Shown here one piece after another: positions 36,701 to 45,138 of a stretch of 64,000 nucleotides of DNA. Each line of letters starts with the position of its first letter. The first letter of the stretch is position 1. The stretch is from Rothia mucilaginosa (GTDB lineage Bacteria > Actinomycetota > Actinomycetes > Actinomycetales > Micrococcaceae): positions 1-64,000 of the forward strand of contig NZ_CABFLY010000005.1 in NCBI RefSeq assembly GCF_901875305.1. The letters are read 5' to 3'. The notes under the pieces are model-generated. The model was not told the origin of the DNA. It saw only the letters and a list, made by a program, of their open reading frames with translations, and did not search any database. The translations under genes were made by a program, and so were the position numbers.

Positions 36701-38328
36701 AGCTGGTCGGCATGGGCCTGGTCTTCGTCGTGTCTGACCCCTCGGATGACGGCAAGAAGAAGCCGACTGACAACGTGACCCCCTGGGTCGAATTCATCGC
36801 CGGCACGGGCTATCGCCTCAAGGAACCGGTGACCCTGGCGCAGGGCACGGTGCTGAGCCCCGAGGGCCTGCCCGACCCCGACGAGGCGGGCGAGGACACA
36901 TACGCCTGGGCCCTGGCGGGGGCGATGATTCCCGCCCTGATGCGCGAGGTGCAGCTCTCGCCGTTGCCGATGCGTGTGCGCACTGTACAGGAGAATTGCG
37001 AGCGCCTGGATCTGCCTGTGCCCGAGTGGTTGGCCGAGCTGGCCGCCGAGGAGGAGGAGCGCGCCTCCCGGCCCCCTCGGCCCGGCTATTCACCCGTGAT
37101 GGCCGGGGCCCTGCCCATCGAGACGGGCGGCTGCTTCAGCGCGCACACCTACGAGAGCATAAACCCGCACCTGGGTGCGGTGCTGACCGCCATGTGGCCC
37201 TTCGACCCGCTGGAACGCCCCGTGATTTGGCGCTGGCGCTCCGAGGAGGACCTGAACGAGGGCACCGAGGCGATTCTGCGCCACGGACGCCACGAGGAGC
37301 TGAACCGCGAGATTGCCATTAACTCCACGAGCCGCCGCGAGGCGGTGGAACGTGCCGCCTTGGCCGTTGAAACCGCGGTCGCCGAGCTGGAGGCGCAGCT
37401 TGCCGCCGGCGCTGATCTCGCCGCTGCAGAGCCCACCGAGGCCGTTCCCGAGGCCCTGCGCCGTCGCGCCCAGGATTGGGAGCGCGAGGCTGATTTGCTC
37501 ATGCGCCTGGCCGAGCACACCGAGCCTGTGCTGGCTGAGCAACTGCCCGGCCACCTCTCGGCTTCCACGTTCATTCGCCTGAGCGAGGATCCGCAGGGCA
37601 CGGTGCACGAGCTGTTGCGCCCGGTGCCGCAGCGTCCCTCGCGTGCGGCGACCATCGGCACGGAGGGGCACGCCCTCATCGAAGATTACTTCGGGGTGGT
37701 ACCGAGCGCCGATCCATTGGAGGCCCCGGAGGCCGAGGATACGCTGGGCGTGTCCCTGCCCGGCGCGGTGGAGGTAGCGGGAGAAACAGCGGCGGAGGAA
37801 GCGTCGGGGGAGGAACACCCCGAGTACCTCGAATCTGCCGAGGACATTCCGCAGGATGCCCTCTTCGACGAGCTGTCCTTCGCCGAAGAGAGCGAGCAGG
37901 ATTCCTCCGTACGCTCGCTCTGGGAGCGCTTCGCGGCGAGCGAGTGGGGCTCTCCCGAATGGAAGGAACGCATCTGGGCCGTGGAGTACCCGGTTGAGAC
38001 CCATGTGGAGGGCGTGAGCCTGCGCGGCCGCATCGACGCCGTGTTCCGCACCGAGGACGGGGACGGCGAACGCTGGATTCTGGTGGACTGGAAGACCGGC
38101 CGCCGCCCGAAGGCCGCGGACATGCAGGCGCGCCGCTTCCAGCTGGGCCTGTACCGCATCGCGTTCTCCCGCATCATGGGGGTTGACCCGGAGCGCATTA
38201 GCACGGTGTTCGTTTACCTGGGCGGCAAGCGCGTAGAGGAAGTGTGGGACGAGCAGATTCGCGGCGGCCTGCCATCGGAGGCGCAGCTGGCCGCGGTGAT
38301 TCGCAAGGCCCGCGCGGGTGAGGGTTAG
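33745..38328 (+). CDS. adnB: AdnB-type UvrD-like helicase/RecB-like nuclease subunit
   Basis: 1527 residues, longer than the roughly 1100 of mycobacterial AdnB. Walker A GAGSGKT near residue 82, Walker B VVLLDEFQDT near 323, motif VAVGDPKQSIYGFRGA, motif V MTMHASKGLEWD and VI YVAMTRARN: a complete SF1A motor, the dominant one in AdnAB. C-terminal nuclease: His in IGTEGHALIEDYF, Asp in LRGRIDAVF, and ILVDWKTGRRP near 1445. An acidic insertion (about residues 1330-1390, many Glu/Ala) sits inside the nuclease domain. Ribosome site GATGAGGA before ATG 33745. It starts 102 bases after adnA, surely in one operon. Confidence 0.88.
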   Translation: MINPTTASGQSLTPAQWCERNTWQFADGTLLADLPAGATPAGGYRSALDIAAMLNGPDGKKPTPEQIRMIEAGPAPTLVIAGAGSGKTATMVDRVIWLVDNGFVRPEEVLGVTFTRKAATELRNRMRAGLNTLRRSRRLEPTEEELREGIADPTVLTYHSYANNLVKEYGLRLGVEQDAQMLGDAQKWQLAAQIVQYWEGELPQDQGGVPLSAATMINQLLQLSDECAEHLREPQEVIDFCTEQLAAYAAVPDSRRPVKKERDIQKVQRLLRNRRVYAQMAQSYARVKARMQVLDFGDLMRLAARIAEGDPAIREGERARFKVVLLDEFQDTSHAQMRLFSSIYGADEAAGIPAHPVMAVGDPKQSIYGFRGASDGQMFSFYRHFPTPHAQPLFLSVAWRNDISILNAANHVAEKLKDVPEWVRAVRGDISADQVPDLRPRCVLAGEEGTPAFEEAASGMTGRVEMTYYDSDRAEAAGIAERIAGMRAEAVREYERAYAAHRGGDGSVRPCLKMPEVAVLARSHGQLDTIREECERLNIPVQQVGLGGLLSQPEVVDLVSALRVLADPNRSDALARLLTGARWRLGGADLLALGDWAQSLVRERERALREQMALRLLEEAEEAEDGASEGISRGARGRLTAEHLRAAQEQLDEVLKGAVDDSSGYVSLIEAVENLPQDGPDGEPLYGEHYRGRRFSPTALERLRAFAEQMRVLRAGLSDDLGNLLYEIERTMLLDIELAVRPGTDPLVARANLDAFHEVAAAYGMSAPRINAMIYAGTDGVSAEEGEPGARRFMLSSGGVSYVMGFLAWLERADDEEKGLELGSIDPDPNAVQLMTMHASKGLEWDRVFLPGLCGTVGGAQTPNLWQITANVALPWPLRGDSEYLPSILERLDEIAEFEEAKELEEYLEEHKGDAGEHAGMEDRRLMYVAMTRARNLLAVSAFRWKSTAKTPQPVQPFWMELLWTLAESYQRYAEDTVAFPWTAPQLVGMGLVFVVSDPSDDGKKKPTDNVTPWVEFIAGTGYRLKEPVTLAQGTVLSPEGLPDPDEAGEDTYAWALAGAMIPALMREVQLSPLPMRVRTVQENCERLDLPVPEWLAELAAEEEERASRPPRPGYSPVMAGALPIETGGCFSAHTYESINPHLGAVLTAMWPFDPLERPVIWRWRSEEDLNEGTEAILRHGRHEELNREIAINSTSRREAVERAALAVETAVAELEAQLAAGADLAAAEPTEAVPEALRRRAQDWEREADLLMRLAEHTEPVLAEQLPGHLSASTFIRLSEDPQGTVHELLRPVPQRPSRAATIGTEGHALIEDYFGVVPSADPLEAPEAEDTLGVSLPGAVEVAGETAAEEASGEEHPEYLESAEDIPQDALFDELSFAEESEQDSSVRSLWERFAASEWGSPEWKERIWAVEYPVETHVEGVSLRGRIDAVFRTEDGDGERWILVDWKTGRRPKAADMQARRFQLGLYRIAFSRIMGVDPERISTVFVYLGGKRVEEVWDEQIRGGLPSEAQLAAVIRKARAGEG

Positions 38329-38405
38329 GTACTCTGCCGCCACCAGCCCGGCGTAAATCTCTCCGCGTCAATAGCGCGCCGCCAATAGCCTATGCGGATG
38401 CGACA

Positions 38406-38444
38406 AAGCCCGAGCCGCCCCCTTCGCGGGGTTGGCTCGGGCTT
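38406..38444 (+). terminator. terminator of the adnAB operon
   Basis: AAGCCCGAGCC (38406-38416) pairs with GGCTCGGGCTT (38434-38444); an inner CCC/GGG can extend the stem. A second hairpin, AACGCCTC (38482-38489) / GAGGCGTT (38514-38521), follows as a backup. Confidence 0.7.
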
Positions 38445-39165
38445 GTGCTCACTCTCGGATAGCAGAAGCTGGATAGCAGAAAACGCCTCTCCGCTCTACT
38501 GCATTAGGGTGGGGAGGCGTTCTCAGCCGCTGAAGAACTATAAAGGTACCTCGTGCCCTTGCACGCTCGGCTCATCCGCAGACAACTGCCGCCGTAGCGA
38601 CCTCACTCACGCTGTCTGGGGTCCGGGGGGTTCGCGTGCGTCTTTACTCTCAAACACAACCTCGAAAGTACCTCTATAGAATTCTGCCATCGGTGATTGG
38701 TTGCGCGGTGCATGAATCCGGCTCGGGGTGTGACATGACCGGTCACGGTCCCCGTCCAATCGTTCCCCCTCAATACCGCTGCCACGGTATCGGCGCTGGT
38801 CAGGACGCTTTTGGGGGCTGTGCTCATTCTCTGTGGAAGGGCACAGGAAAAGTATTCCAGGACTTGGTAAAAAAGTCTATGCGTAAATTTTTTGCGCTAA
38901 AATGCACGTTTTTGAGCATCTTTCAAGGTTAAATTGAGGCCGTGTGGTCTCGCAATCTGAGTATTTGGATTATGTGGGATTTTATGGTCAAACTCTGCAT
39001 GAAGAAGTGTGTTCCGTGCATAAATCACACCTTCAACTCTCACTCTTAATTGCAGTTTTTCGTGCACATCGATGCAGAACCGGTGCTCAAAATGTGTCGG
39101 AAAATACTCTAAAAAAATGTGGCGGGAACGTCTTAAATCCTTCGGAAAAGCGCTCCATTAGTACG

Positions 39166-39213
39166 TTTATGGCCCCCGGGGTCTGCACGAGGCAGTCTCC
39201 CGGGGGCCATAAA
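39166..39213. terminator. strong symmetrical hairpin
   Basis: TTTATGGCCCCCGGG (39166-39180) is a perfect inverted repeat of 39199-39213, loop of 18 bases. AAA/TTT at the ends give a short U tract in both directions. It can end the phosphotransferase transcript (minus strand) and any plus-strand transcript from the AT-rich stretch. Confidence 0.75.
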
Positions 39214-39317
39214 TCTTAAAAACTCAGGTGGTATATCGGCTCGGTGTCGCCCGCTGGTGGCTCATGCATCCGTTGCCTAATAATGGGTCGCTCAGTAACG
39301 GTCGCCCAATAACGGAC

Positions 39318-40331
39318 CTAGCTCTCCTGGTCCTGCGGGCCGCTCATGAGCGGAGGAGTGTCCTCCTGACCGAGCAGTTCGCCCGAAGAACGCAAATCAT
39401 CCTGAATGTCCAGGAGCATCGACACCGCGTGGGTTGCACCGTCCTTATCATCGGTCTCGACCGTGTGGGTGAGCCACTGGGCAATTGCGAACTCGGCATA
39501 GAAGTTCGCGCGCTGCGCCAGGTACGCGTCGGGTAGCTGCGGCATCTGCTGACGGTACACCTCCACGGCCTCGTCGGTGAAGGCGATATCTTCGCATGAG
39601 TACAGCCACGCGAAGTCCTGCGCGGGGTCGCCCACGTGCACGTCGGACCAGCCTGTCACCTCGACGATGCGCGCCTGGGAGGGGGTCACTTCCAGCACCA
39701 GGTTCTCGGCTCCCATATCGCCGTGCACCACGCGCGGGCGGAACTGCCACATGGGGCCGGGGGAGAGGACCGCCTGCCAGTGCGCGAGCAGGTCGGCGGG
39801 CACTTTGCCGGTGGCGGCGGCGCGCTCGAGCTCGGCAATTTTGCGGCGACGAATCTGCTCCGAAGAGTAAGAAGGCAGGTCGGCCTCGTAGATGATGTCC
39901 TCGGGCATCACGTGCAGGGTGGCAATATCCTTGGCGATGATTGCGGCCAGGGAGGTGCGCCCCTGCGCGACCTCGCGGCGGCTCAGCTCGGCGAGCTGGT
40001 CTACGTCGTAGACGGAGCCGGGGATGTGCGTGTACACGAACACGTTGCCGCCGGCATACGGCACGATACCGGCCACCGTGGGCACAGCGAAGGGCAGGTG
40101 GGCGCGCAGGCCGGGGCTGAAGGATTGCAGGATGAGGTGCTCGGCCTCCAGCTGCATGCTGGCATCGGGGCGGCGCGGGGCGCGCACACGCCAGCGGCGA
40201 CCGGCCGAGTCGGCAATGATGGCCGAGTCGAAGTCGCCGCTATCTTCGCGGACCGCTTCGGCGCCGACGGGGTAGATTCCGGGCACTCCGGCAGAGACGA
40301 TGGCTGCAAGCTGAAGGGGAGATAAAGTCAC
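39318..40331 (-). CDS. aminoglycoside/macrolide phosphotransferase-fold kinase
   Basis: 337 residues, protein-kinase-like APH fold. Brenner motif VVHGDMGAENLVLE, then VTGWSDVHVGDPAQDFAWLYS in place of the usual IDW/DPxxDLA, which resembles macrolide 2'-phosphotransferases. This gene is part of the conserved actinobacterial adnAB-uvrD2 neighbourhood, so a housekeeping small-molecule kinase is more likely than a drug-resistance role. GTG 40331 is chosen because TAACCT lies 6 bases upstream (leaderless). The acidic, Glu/Asp/Pro-rich last 20 residues are probably disordered. Confidence 0.78.
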   Translation of the reverse strand: MTLSPLQLAAIVSAGVPGIYPVGAEAVREDSGDFDSAIIADSAGRRWRVRAPRRPDASMQLEAEHLILQSFSPGLRAHLPFAVPTVAGIVPYAGGNVFVYTHIPGSVYDVDQLAELSRREVAQGRTSLAAIIAKDIATLHVMPEDIIYEADLPSYSSEQIRRRKIAELERAAATGKVPADLLAHWQAVLSPGPMWQFRPRVVHGDMGAENLVLEVTPSQARIVEVTGWSDVHVGDPAQDFAWLYSCEDIAFTDEAVEVYRQQMPQLPDAYLAQRANFYAEFAIAQWLTHTVETDDKDGATHAVSMLLDIQDDLRSSGELLGQEDTPPLMSGPQDQES

Positions 40332-40751
40332 GGGTTAAGGTTACCAAACCATCATGTGCACCCCGGACCTTTCACCGTATGTTTATGCTGACTAGTGAAG
40401 AAAGTTTTGGGCGATGCGCGGGCCGCCGGCGTGCGGAACCCCCGGGGAGCGCATCACCACGCATTTGGTCGCCCGCGCGTGGTCGTCCGCGAGTAGCCGC
40501 TGCCGCGGATTCCCTGCGGGTCTCTACAGTTCCTCGCGGGCGGTGCGCCGAGGGCGGTTCCCCGCGGCGAACGGGAGCGCTTGCGGTGAACGGGCCATCG
40601 CCCGGGGCGGCCAGATACCCGGCAGGGAATACAATGGAAGACCGGGCAATAGCGGCGCCGACCTTCCCAGCCCCGCACCGTACATCCCGTACGGCCCGCC
40701 CACAGAATCAGCACGAATCCAACAGTCCGCGCCGAGCCCCGATGGAGAACG
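40332..40751. promoter_or_regulatory. divergent control region of the phosphotransferase and uvrD2 genes
   Basis: 420 bases without a gene, GC-rich. For uvrD2 a good -10 hexamer TACAAT lies at 40630-40635, giving a leader of about 110 bases that ends in the GGAGAA ribosome site. No -35 match is seen at 16-18 bases. Confidence 0.45.
40338..40343 (-). promoter_or_regulatory. -10 box of a leaderless phosphotransferase promoter
   Basis: TAACCT on the minus strand, 6 bases (TAACCC) before GTG 40331. Confidence 0.5.
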
Positions 40752-42701
40752 ATGACCGCACTACCCCCGCAGCCGCAGCACGCACTCTCCGCTGACGACA
40801 TCCTCGCGGGCCTCGACCCCGACCAGCGTGCGGTCGCCACCGAGCTCGACGGACCCATGCGCGTGCTGGCCGGCGCCGGCACCGGCAAGACCCGCGCGAT
40901 CACGCACCGCATCGCCTACGGCATCGCAATCGGGCGCTACCAGGGCCCACGAGTGCTTGCCCTGACCTTCACCCTGCGCGCGGCCGAAGAGATGCGCACC
41001 CGCCTTCAGCGGCTCGGCGCGTTCGGCGTGCAAGCGCGCACCTTCCACTCGGCGGCGCTACGCCAGCTCACCTACTTCTGGCCGCAGGTCGTGGGTGGCA
41101 CCTTCCCCTCCATCGTGCAGAACAAGGCGGCGCTCATCACGGAGGCCGCGAACCGTCTGCGCATCAGCACCGACCGTTCCCTGCTGCGTGATTTGGCGTC
41201 CGTCATCGAGTGGGCGAAGGTTCAGCTACTCACCCCCGACACCCTCATGCAACGCCTGAGCGAGAAGCAGCTACCCTCGGCGATTACCCCGCAGAACATG
41301 CAACGCATCTTCCAAGCCTACGAAGACCTCAAGGACGAACGTAACCTCATCGACTTCGAGGACGTGCTACTGCTGACCATCGCCATGCTCGAGGAGGACG
41401 AGAAGCTCGCCACGACCGTGCGCCAACAGTACCGGCACTTCGTGGTGGACGAGTACCAGGACGTCTCCCCGCTACAGCAGCGCCTGCTGGATGTGTGGCT
41501 TGGCGGCCGCGACGACATCTGCGTGGTGGGCGATGCCTCCCAGACGATTTATTCCTTCACCGGCGCGACCAGCCGCTACCTGCTGGAGTTCCCGCGACGC
41601 TACCGCGGGGCGCACACGGTTAAACTGACCCGCGACTACCGCTCCCACTCGCAGGTGGTGGAGCTCGCGAACCGCCTGTTGGCCGCCCGCCGCCCGCACC
41701 CCGATTCGAGCCCGCACTCCTGGGCGCCGCCGCTGGAACTGATGTCTCAGCGCGGCCCCGGCGTGGACGTGGAGTGGTTCGGCTACGCGGATGACGAGCA
41801 GGAAGCCGCCGGCATCGCCGAGGATATCCGCGACCTCATCGACAAGGAGGGGGTGGCCCCCGCCGAGATTGCGGTGCTCTTCCGCACGAACGCCCAATCG
41901 GCGGCGATTGAGTCGGCACTGTCCGCCGCCCACATCCCGTACCAGCTGCGCGGCGCGGAGCGCTTCTTCGAACGCCCCGAGGTCAAGCAGGCCATGCTCG
42001 CCCTGCGCGGCTCAGCCAAGTCCACCGACGGCACCGAGGACGTCACCCGCTACACCCGCGACGTGCTCGGCGGCCTCGGCTACAAGGAGGAGGGCCCCCT
42101 CTCGGGAGGCGCCACCCGCCAGAAGTGGGAATCCCTCGCCGCACTCGTGCACATGGTCGACATGATGGCGCAGAACCGTCAGGAGCAGCTGAAGGAGCAC
42201 CGCGCCAACCCGCGCCCTGGTGTGCCCGAGCCGCTGCCGCTGACCATGCACGAGGTCGTGGCGACCCTGAACCACCGTAGCGAGTTCAACGAGGCCCCGC
42301 AGATGAACGGCGTAACCCTCGCCTCCCTGCACGCGGCCAAGGGCCTGGAGTGGGATGCCGTGTTCCTGTGCGGCCTCAACGAGGGCCTCATGCCCATTAC
42401 CTTCGCGACCACCCCGGATGAGGTGGACGAGGAGCGCCGCCTGCTGTACGTGGGCATCACACGCGCCCGCAAGTACCTGTGGCTGACCTGGACCATGACC
42501 CGCACCGTGGGCGGCAGAGGTCAGCGTAAGCGCTCGCGTTTCCTGGACGACATTGACCCGGCCAAGCGCCGCCGCCCCGCCGCAAACGGCTACTCGAGCG
42601 GCTACGGAGGAGCGGCCCGCGGCGCGCGCGGGAACCACTCGTACGGGAACCGCTCGCAGGGCCGTCACCAGAAGGGAGAGGACTATGGCTCAGCGTTTTA
42701 A
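40752..42701 (+). CDS. uvrD2: ATP-dependent DNA helicase UvrD2
   Basis: 649 residues. SF1A 3'-5' helicase: Walker A GAGTGKT at 41-47, Walker B VVDEYQDV with D233/E234, VVGDASQTIYSFTGA, LASLHAAKGLEWDAV and YVGITRARKYLWLTW. Mycobacterial UvrD2 (about 700 residues) ends in an HRDC domain and a tetracysteine linker; here the motor is followed only by a basic Gly/Arg/Ser tail, so both are absent. Ribosome site GGAGAACG before ATG 40752. The next gene overlaps it by 17 bases. Confidence 0.9.
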   Translation: MTALPPQPQHALSADDILAGLDPDQRAVATELDGPMRVLAGAGTGKTRAITHRIAYGIAIGRYQGPRVLALTFTLRAAEEMRTRLQRLGAFGVQARTFHSAALRQLTYFWPQVVGGTFPSIVQNKAALITEAANRLRISTDRSLLRDLASVIEWAKVQLLTPDTLMQRLSEKQLPSAITPQNMQRIFQAYEDLKDERNLIDFEDVLLLTIAMLEEDEKLATTVRQQYRHFVVDEYQDVSPLQQRLLDVWLGGRDDICVVGDASQTIYSFTGATSRYLLEFPRRYRGAHTVKLTRDYRSHSQVVELANRLLAARRPHPDSSPHSWAPPLELMSQRGPGVDVEWFGYADDEQEAAGIAEDIRDLIDKEGVAPAEIAVLFRTNAQSAAIESALSAAHIPYQLRGAERFFERPEVKQAMLALRGSAKSTDGTEDVTRYTRDVLGGLGYKEEGPLSGGATRQKWESLAALVHMVDMMAQNRQEQLKEHRANPRPGVPEPLPLTMHEVVATLNHRSEFNEAPQMNGVTLASLHAAKGLEWDAVFLCGLNEGLMPITFATTPDEVDEERRLLYVGITRARKYLWLTWTMTRTVGGRGQRKRSRFLDDIDPAKRRRPAANGYSSGYGGAARGARGNHSYGNRSQGRHQKGEDYGSAF

Positions 42702-43317
42702 ACGAGAGATTCTGCCGGCCACGGCGGATCGCCCGCAGATTGAGCTGGTCCGCTCGGCCCGCCGCACCCGCACCATCAGCATGCAGCGCGACGGCGTGGA
42801 CGAGCACGGCTACCCCGCGTACCGCCTGCTCATTCCCGCCGCGAGCACGAGCGAGGAGATAGACGAGCATATTGCTCGCCTGCTGCCGCGTATTCAGCGT
42901 CGCGCCGCCCGCCGTGAGCGCGCCGCGCAGCTGAATGTCACCGACGAGTACCTGCACGAGCGGGCCAGCCTGCTGGTGCACGCCTACCTGCCGGAGCTGG
43001 AGGGCACCGAACAGTTCAAACGGCTCTCGATTCGCTGGGTGAGCAACCAGCGTCAGCGCTGGGGCTCGGCGACCTACGCCACCGCGCAGATCCGCATCTC
43101 CTCGGAGCTGCAGGGCGTGCCGGAGTATGTGCTGGATTCGGTGATTCACCACGAGCTTTGCCACCTGCTACAGCCGAATCATTCGGCGGCGTTCCGTACT
43201 CTGGAGGCCCGCTACCCGCAGCTGGAGCGTGCCCGCGCCTTCCTGGACGGGTACGCGATGGGGCGCTCGCGGGCCGAAGGCTCGCGCGGCGAGCGCGGCG
43301 AAAACAGCGCCGGCTAG
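42685..43317 (+). CDS. YgjP/M48-like metallopeptidase
   Basis: 210 residues. Zinc motif HELCH at residues 156-160 in DSVIHHELCHLLQPNHSAAF, with the further His expected downstream in this family, and the family hallmark WGSATYATAQIRISSEL before it. Members are cytoplasmic metalloproteases of unknown substrate. ATG 42685, preceded by AGGGAGAGG, overlaps the end of uvrD2 by 17 bases, so it is translationally coupled. Longer frames upstream are inside uvrD2. Confidence 0.82.
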   Translation: MAQRFKREILPATADRPQIELVRSARRTRTISMQRDGVDEHGYPAYRLLIPAASTSEEIDEHIARLLPRIQRRAARRERAAQLNVTDEYLHERASLLVHAYLPELEGTEQFKRLSIRWVSNQRQRWGSATYATAQIRISSELQGVPEYVLDSVIHHELCHLLQPNHSAAFRTLEARYPQLERARAFLDGYAMGRSRAEGSRGERGENSAG

Positions 43318-43373
43318 GGCTTTTTCCGAAAACTAATAAGCAAAAAACAAACCGGCAGAACCAGCCGGAAATA

Positions 43374-43419
43374 CTCGAGCGGGGGTGGCTTGTGCGTTCA
43401 CAAGCCACCCCCGCTCGAG
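43374..43419. terminator. bidirectional terminator
   Basis: A perfect 21-bp stem (43374-43394 with 43399-43419) around a CGTT loop, between the convergent metallopeptidase and DUF2342 genes. There is little U tract, but the stem is among the most stable in the window. Confidence 0.75.
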
Positions 43420-43462
43420 GTTTCAGTATTATTTTGCCGGTCTACCGGGGTAGTCCCCGCGG

Positions 43463-44926
43463 TTACTTCTCTTCGGGAGCCTCGCCGAAGCCGCCGTCCA
43501 GCAGCTTCTGCAGCTCGGATTCGAAGTCCACGTCGTCCAGGCTGATTTCGTTCATGCGCGCGTCGTAGGCGGTGAAGTCTTCCAGCTCGGCGGGAGTGGG
43601 CAGAGTCTCCGGGGTGTCCCAGAGGCCGTCGCGAGCCTCGATACCGTGGGTGCTTTCGTACCAGCGCCAGAACTGCTGGGCCTCACGCACTAGGCGCGGG
43701 CGCAGCTGCAGGCCAACCAGGTTCTCGAAAACCTGCTCGCTGGGGCCACCGTCGATGCGGCGGCGGGCCATGATTTCGGTCAGCTGCGGCGCCTTGGGCA
43801 GATTGCGGGTAGCGTCTTCGGTTACGACGGACACCCATCCCTCGATGAGGGCCAGCAGACCCTCGAGGCGCTGGACGGCCAGCTCCTGGTCCTCGGTGCG
43901 CTGGGGGCTGAACATGCCGCCTTCAAAGGCTTCCTGGACGGCCTCGGGGTTGCTCATGTCCACCTGGGAGGCGGCGTCCTGCATACGGTTCATGTCTACG
44001 CGAATACCGCGGGCAAAGCGGGCCACGAGCTGAACCAGGTCTTCGCGCAGCCAGGGGTTGGCCTTGTGCAGGCGAATCAGCGCGGCCTCGCGAACGGCCA
44101 GGTAGAGCAGAACCTCCTGAGGTGGCACCTCGATGTCGTCCGCGAGCTGCTGGTAGCCGTTGGGCAGTAGTGCGGAGTGGCCGGGGGCGAGGGGGAAACC
44201 CACGTCGGTGGAGGAGTACACCTCACCGGCGAGCTTCGCGAGGGCCTGGGCCATTTGCGCGCCAAAGATCATGGAACCGATATTGTTCAGGAACCCGCTG
44301 TTGAAGATGGCGGCGATTTCTTCGGGCAGCTCATCTGTTGGGCCGGGCATGACCATGGCGTGGGTGACTTCGGCGGCGACGGGTTCGACCATTTCGCGCC
44401 AGGAGTCGAAGGACTGCTCAACCCATTCGGCCTTGGACCAGGCCTGCACGGGCAGGTTGTGGCGCTCGATGGAGGTGACCGCATCCAGCCACAGGTCGGC
44501 CAGGTTGGCGGCGTCTTCGACGGCACGCTTCAGGTTTTCGGGAACCGCCGGGTCTTCGCCCATGGAGGCGAGCATCTGGCGGGTCTGGTTCTTGACGGTG
44601 GTCCAGTTCACACCGCTGGGGCTGGACTCGTCAGAGGCGCCGGCAAACATGGCCTGCACCTGCGAAAACATGCCCTGTAGCATGGTGGGGTCAAAGCTGA
44701 TACCCATATTTTTGAGGTCTTCGGGATCGATGTTAATGCCGAAGGGATTCTGCCCGCCCTCACCGAAGAGCGCGCCGAAGGGATTCTGTGCGTGAGAGGA
44801 GGTACCCTTGCCGCCCTGGTTGGTTGCCCCTGCGGCGGGGTCGAAGCCCTGCTCCTGCATCTTCTTCAGGAATTCTTCGAGGGGGTCACGCTCGTTGGAG
44901 GCATCGCCGTGGTGGTGATCAGACAT
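43463..44926 (-). CDS. zinc-dependent metalloprotease, DUF2342 family
   Basis: 487 residues. The N-terminal 90 residues are Gly/Asn/Phe-rich (NPFGALFGEGGQNPFG), then the family fold starts near SGVNWTTVKNQTRQML. Hallmarks: GFLNNIGSMIFGAQMAQALAKLAGEV, LYLAVREAALIRLHKANPWLREDL, and FWRWYESTHGIEARDGLWD-type end. DUF2342 proteins are zincin-like but carry a shifted zinc site (E/H in the VREAA-x-x-R-L segment). Conserved in actinobacteria next to ylbL-like genes, as here. Ribosome site AGGAAAGG before ATG 44926. Confidence 0.8.
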   Translation of the reverse strand: MSDHHHGDASNERDPLEEFLKKMQEQGFDPAAGATNQGGKGTSSHAQNPFGALFGEGGQNPFGINIDPEDLKNMGISFDPTMLQGMFSQVQAMFAGASDESSPSGVNWTTVKNQTRQMLASMGEDPAVPENLKRAVEDAANLADLWLDAVTSIERHNLPVQAWSKAEWVEQSFDSWREMVEPVAAEVTHAMVMPGPTDELPEEIAAIFNSGFLNNIGSMIFGAQMAQALAKLAGEVYSSTDVGFPLAPGHSALLPNGYQQLADDIEVPPQEVLLYLAVREAALIRLHKANPWLREDLVQLVARFARGIRVDMNRMQDAASQVDMSNPEAVQEAFEGGMFSPQRTEDQELAVQRLEGLLALIEGWVSVVTEDATRNLPKAPQLTEIMARRRIDGGPSEQVFENLVGLQLRPRLVREAQQFWRWYESTHGIEARDGLWDTPETLPTPAELEDFTAYDARMNEISLDDVDFESELQKLLDGGFGEAPEEK

Positions 44927-45125
44927 CTGAAACCTTTCCTAATCCGAAGGTGGGCACAGCCGGCCCGCTCGCTGTCCAGCCTACCGATTTTTGCTGTAAA
45001 TTTCCCGCGCTGGCACCTTGGATACGCCTTAATCAGCTGAGGGCTCACAAGCGAATCTTCCCTCGGTTTAACCCGGGCCGCGGGATTGACCTAGACAAGG
45101 TATGTTGATGAGGGCGTTCATCCGG

Positions 45126-45131
45126 TAGTCT
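45126..45131 (+). promoter_or_regulatory. -10 box of a leaderless ylbL-like promoter
   Basis: TAGTCT, 7 bases (AGAAGCT) before ATG 45139. No ribosome site. Confidence 0.5.
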
Positions 45132-45138
45132 AGAAGCT

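Larger units (their letters stand above)
38329..39317. other. gene-free stretch behind adnB
   Basis: Nearly 1 kb without a convincing gene. It starts with two terminator-like hairpins (38406-38444 and 38482-38521). 38530-38850 is of ordinary composition with no clear signal. 38860-39165 is strikingly AT-rich with T and A runs, in contrast to everything around it, and leads into a strong hairpin at 39166-39213. The short open frames here run through that hairpin and lack ribosome sites. The AT-rich part plus hairpin could be a small RNA gene. Confidence 0.5.

Noticed and set aside
38944..39219. A 91-residue frame behind adnB
   Set aside because: It runs through the strong hairpin at 39166-39213, lacks a ribosome site and has no protein-like pattern.
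39318..40331. Antibiotic-resistance gene
   Set aside because: Kinase motifs fit the phosphotransferase fold, but the gene belongs to the conserved adnAB-uvrD2 neighbourhood and shows no sign of transfer.
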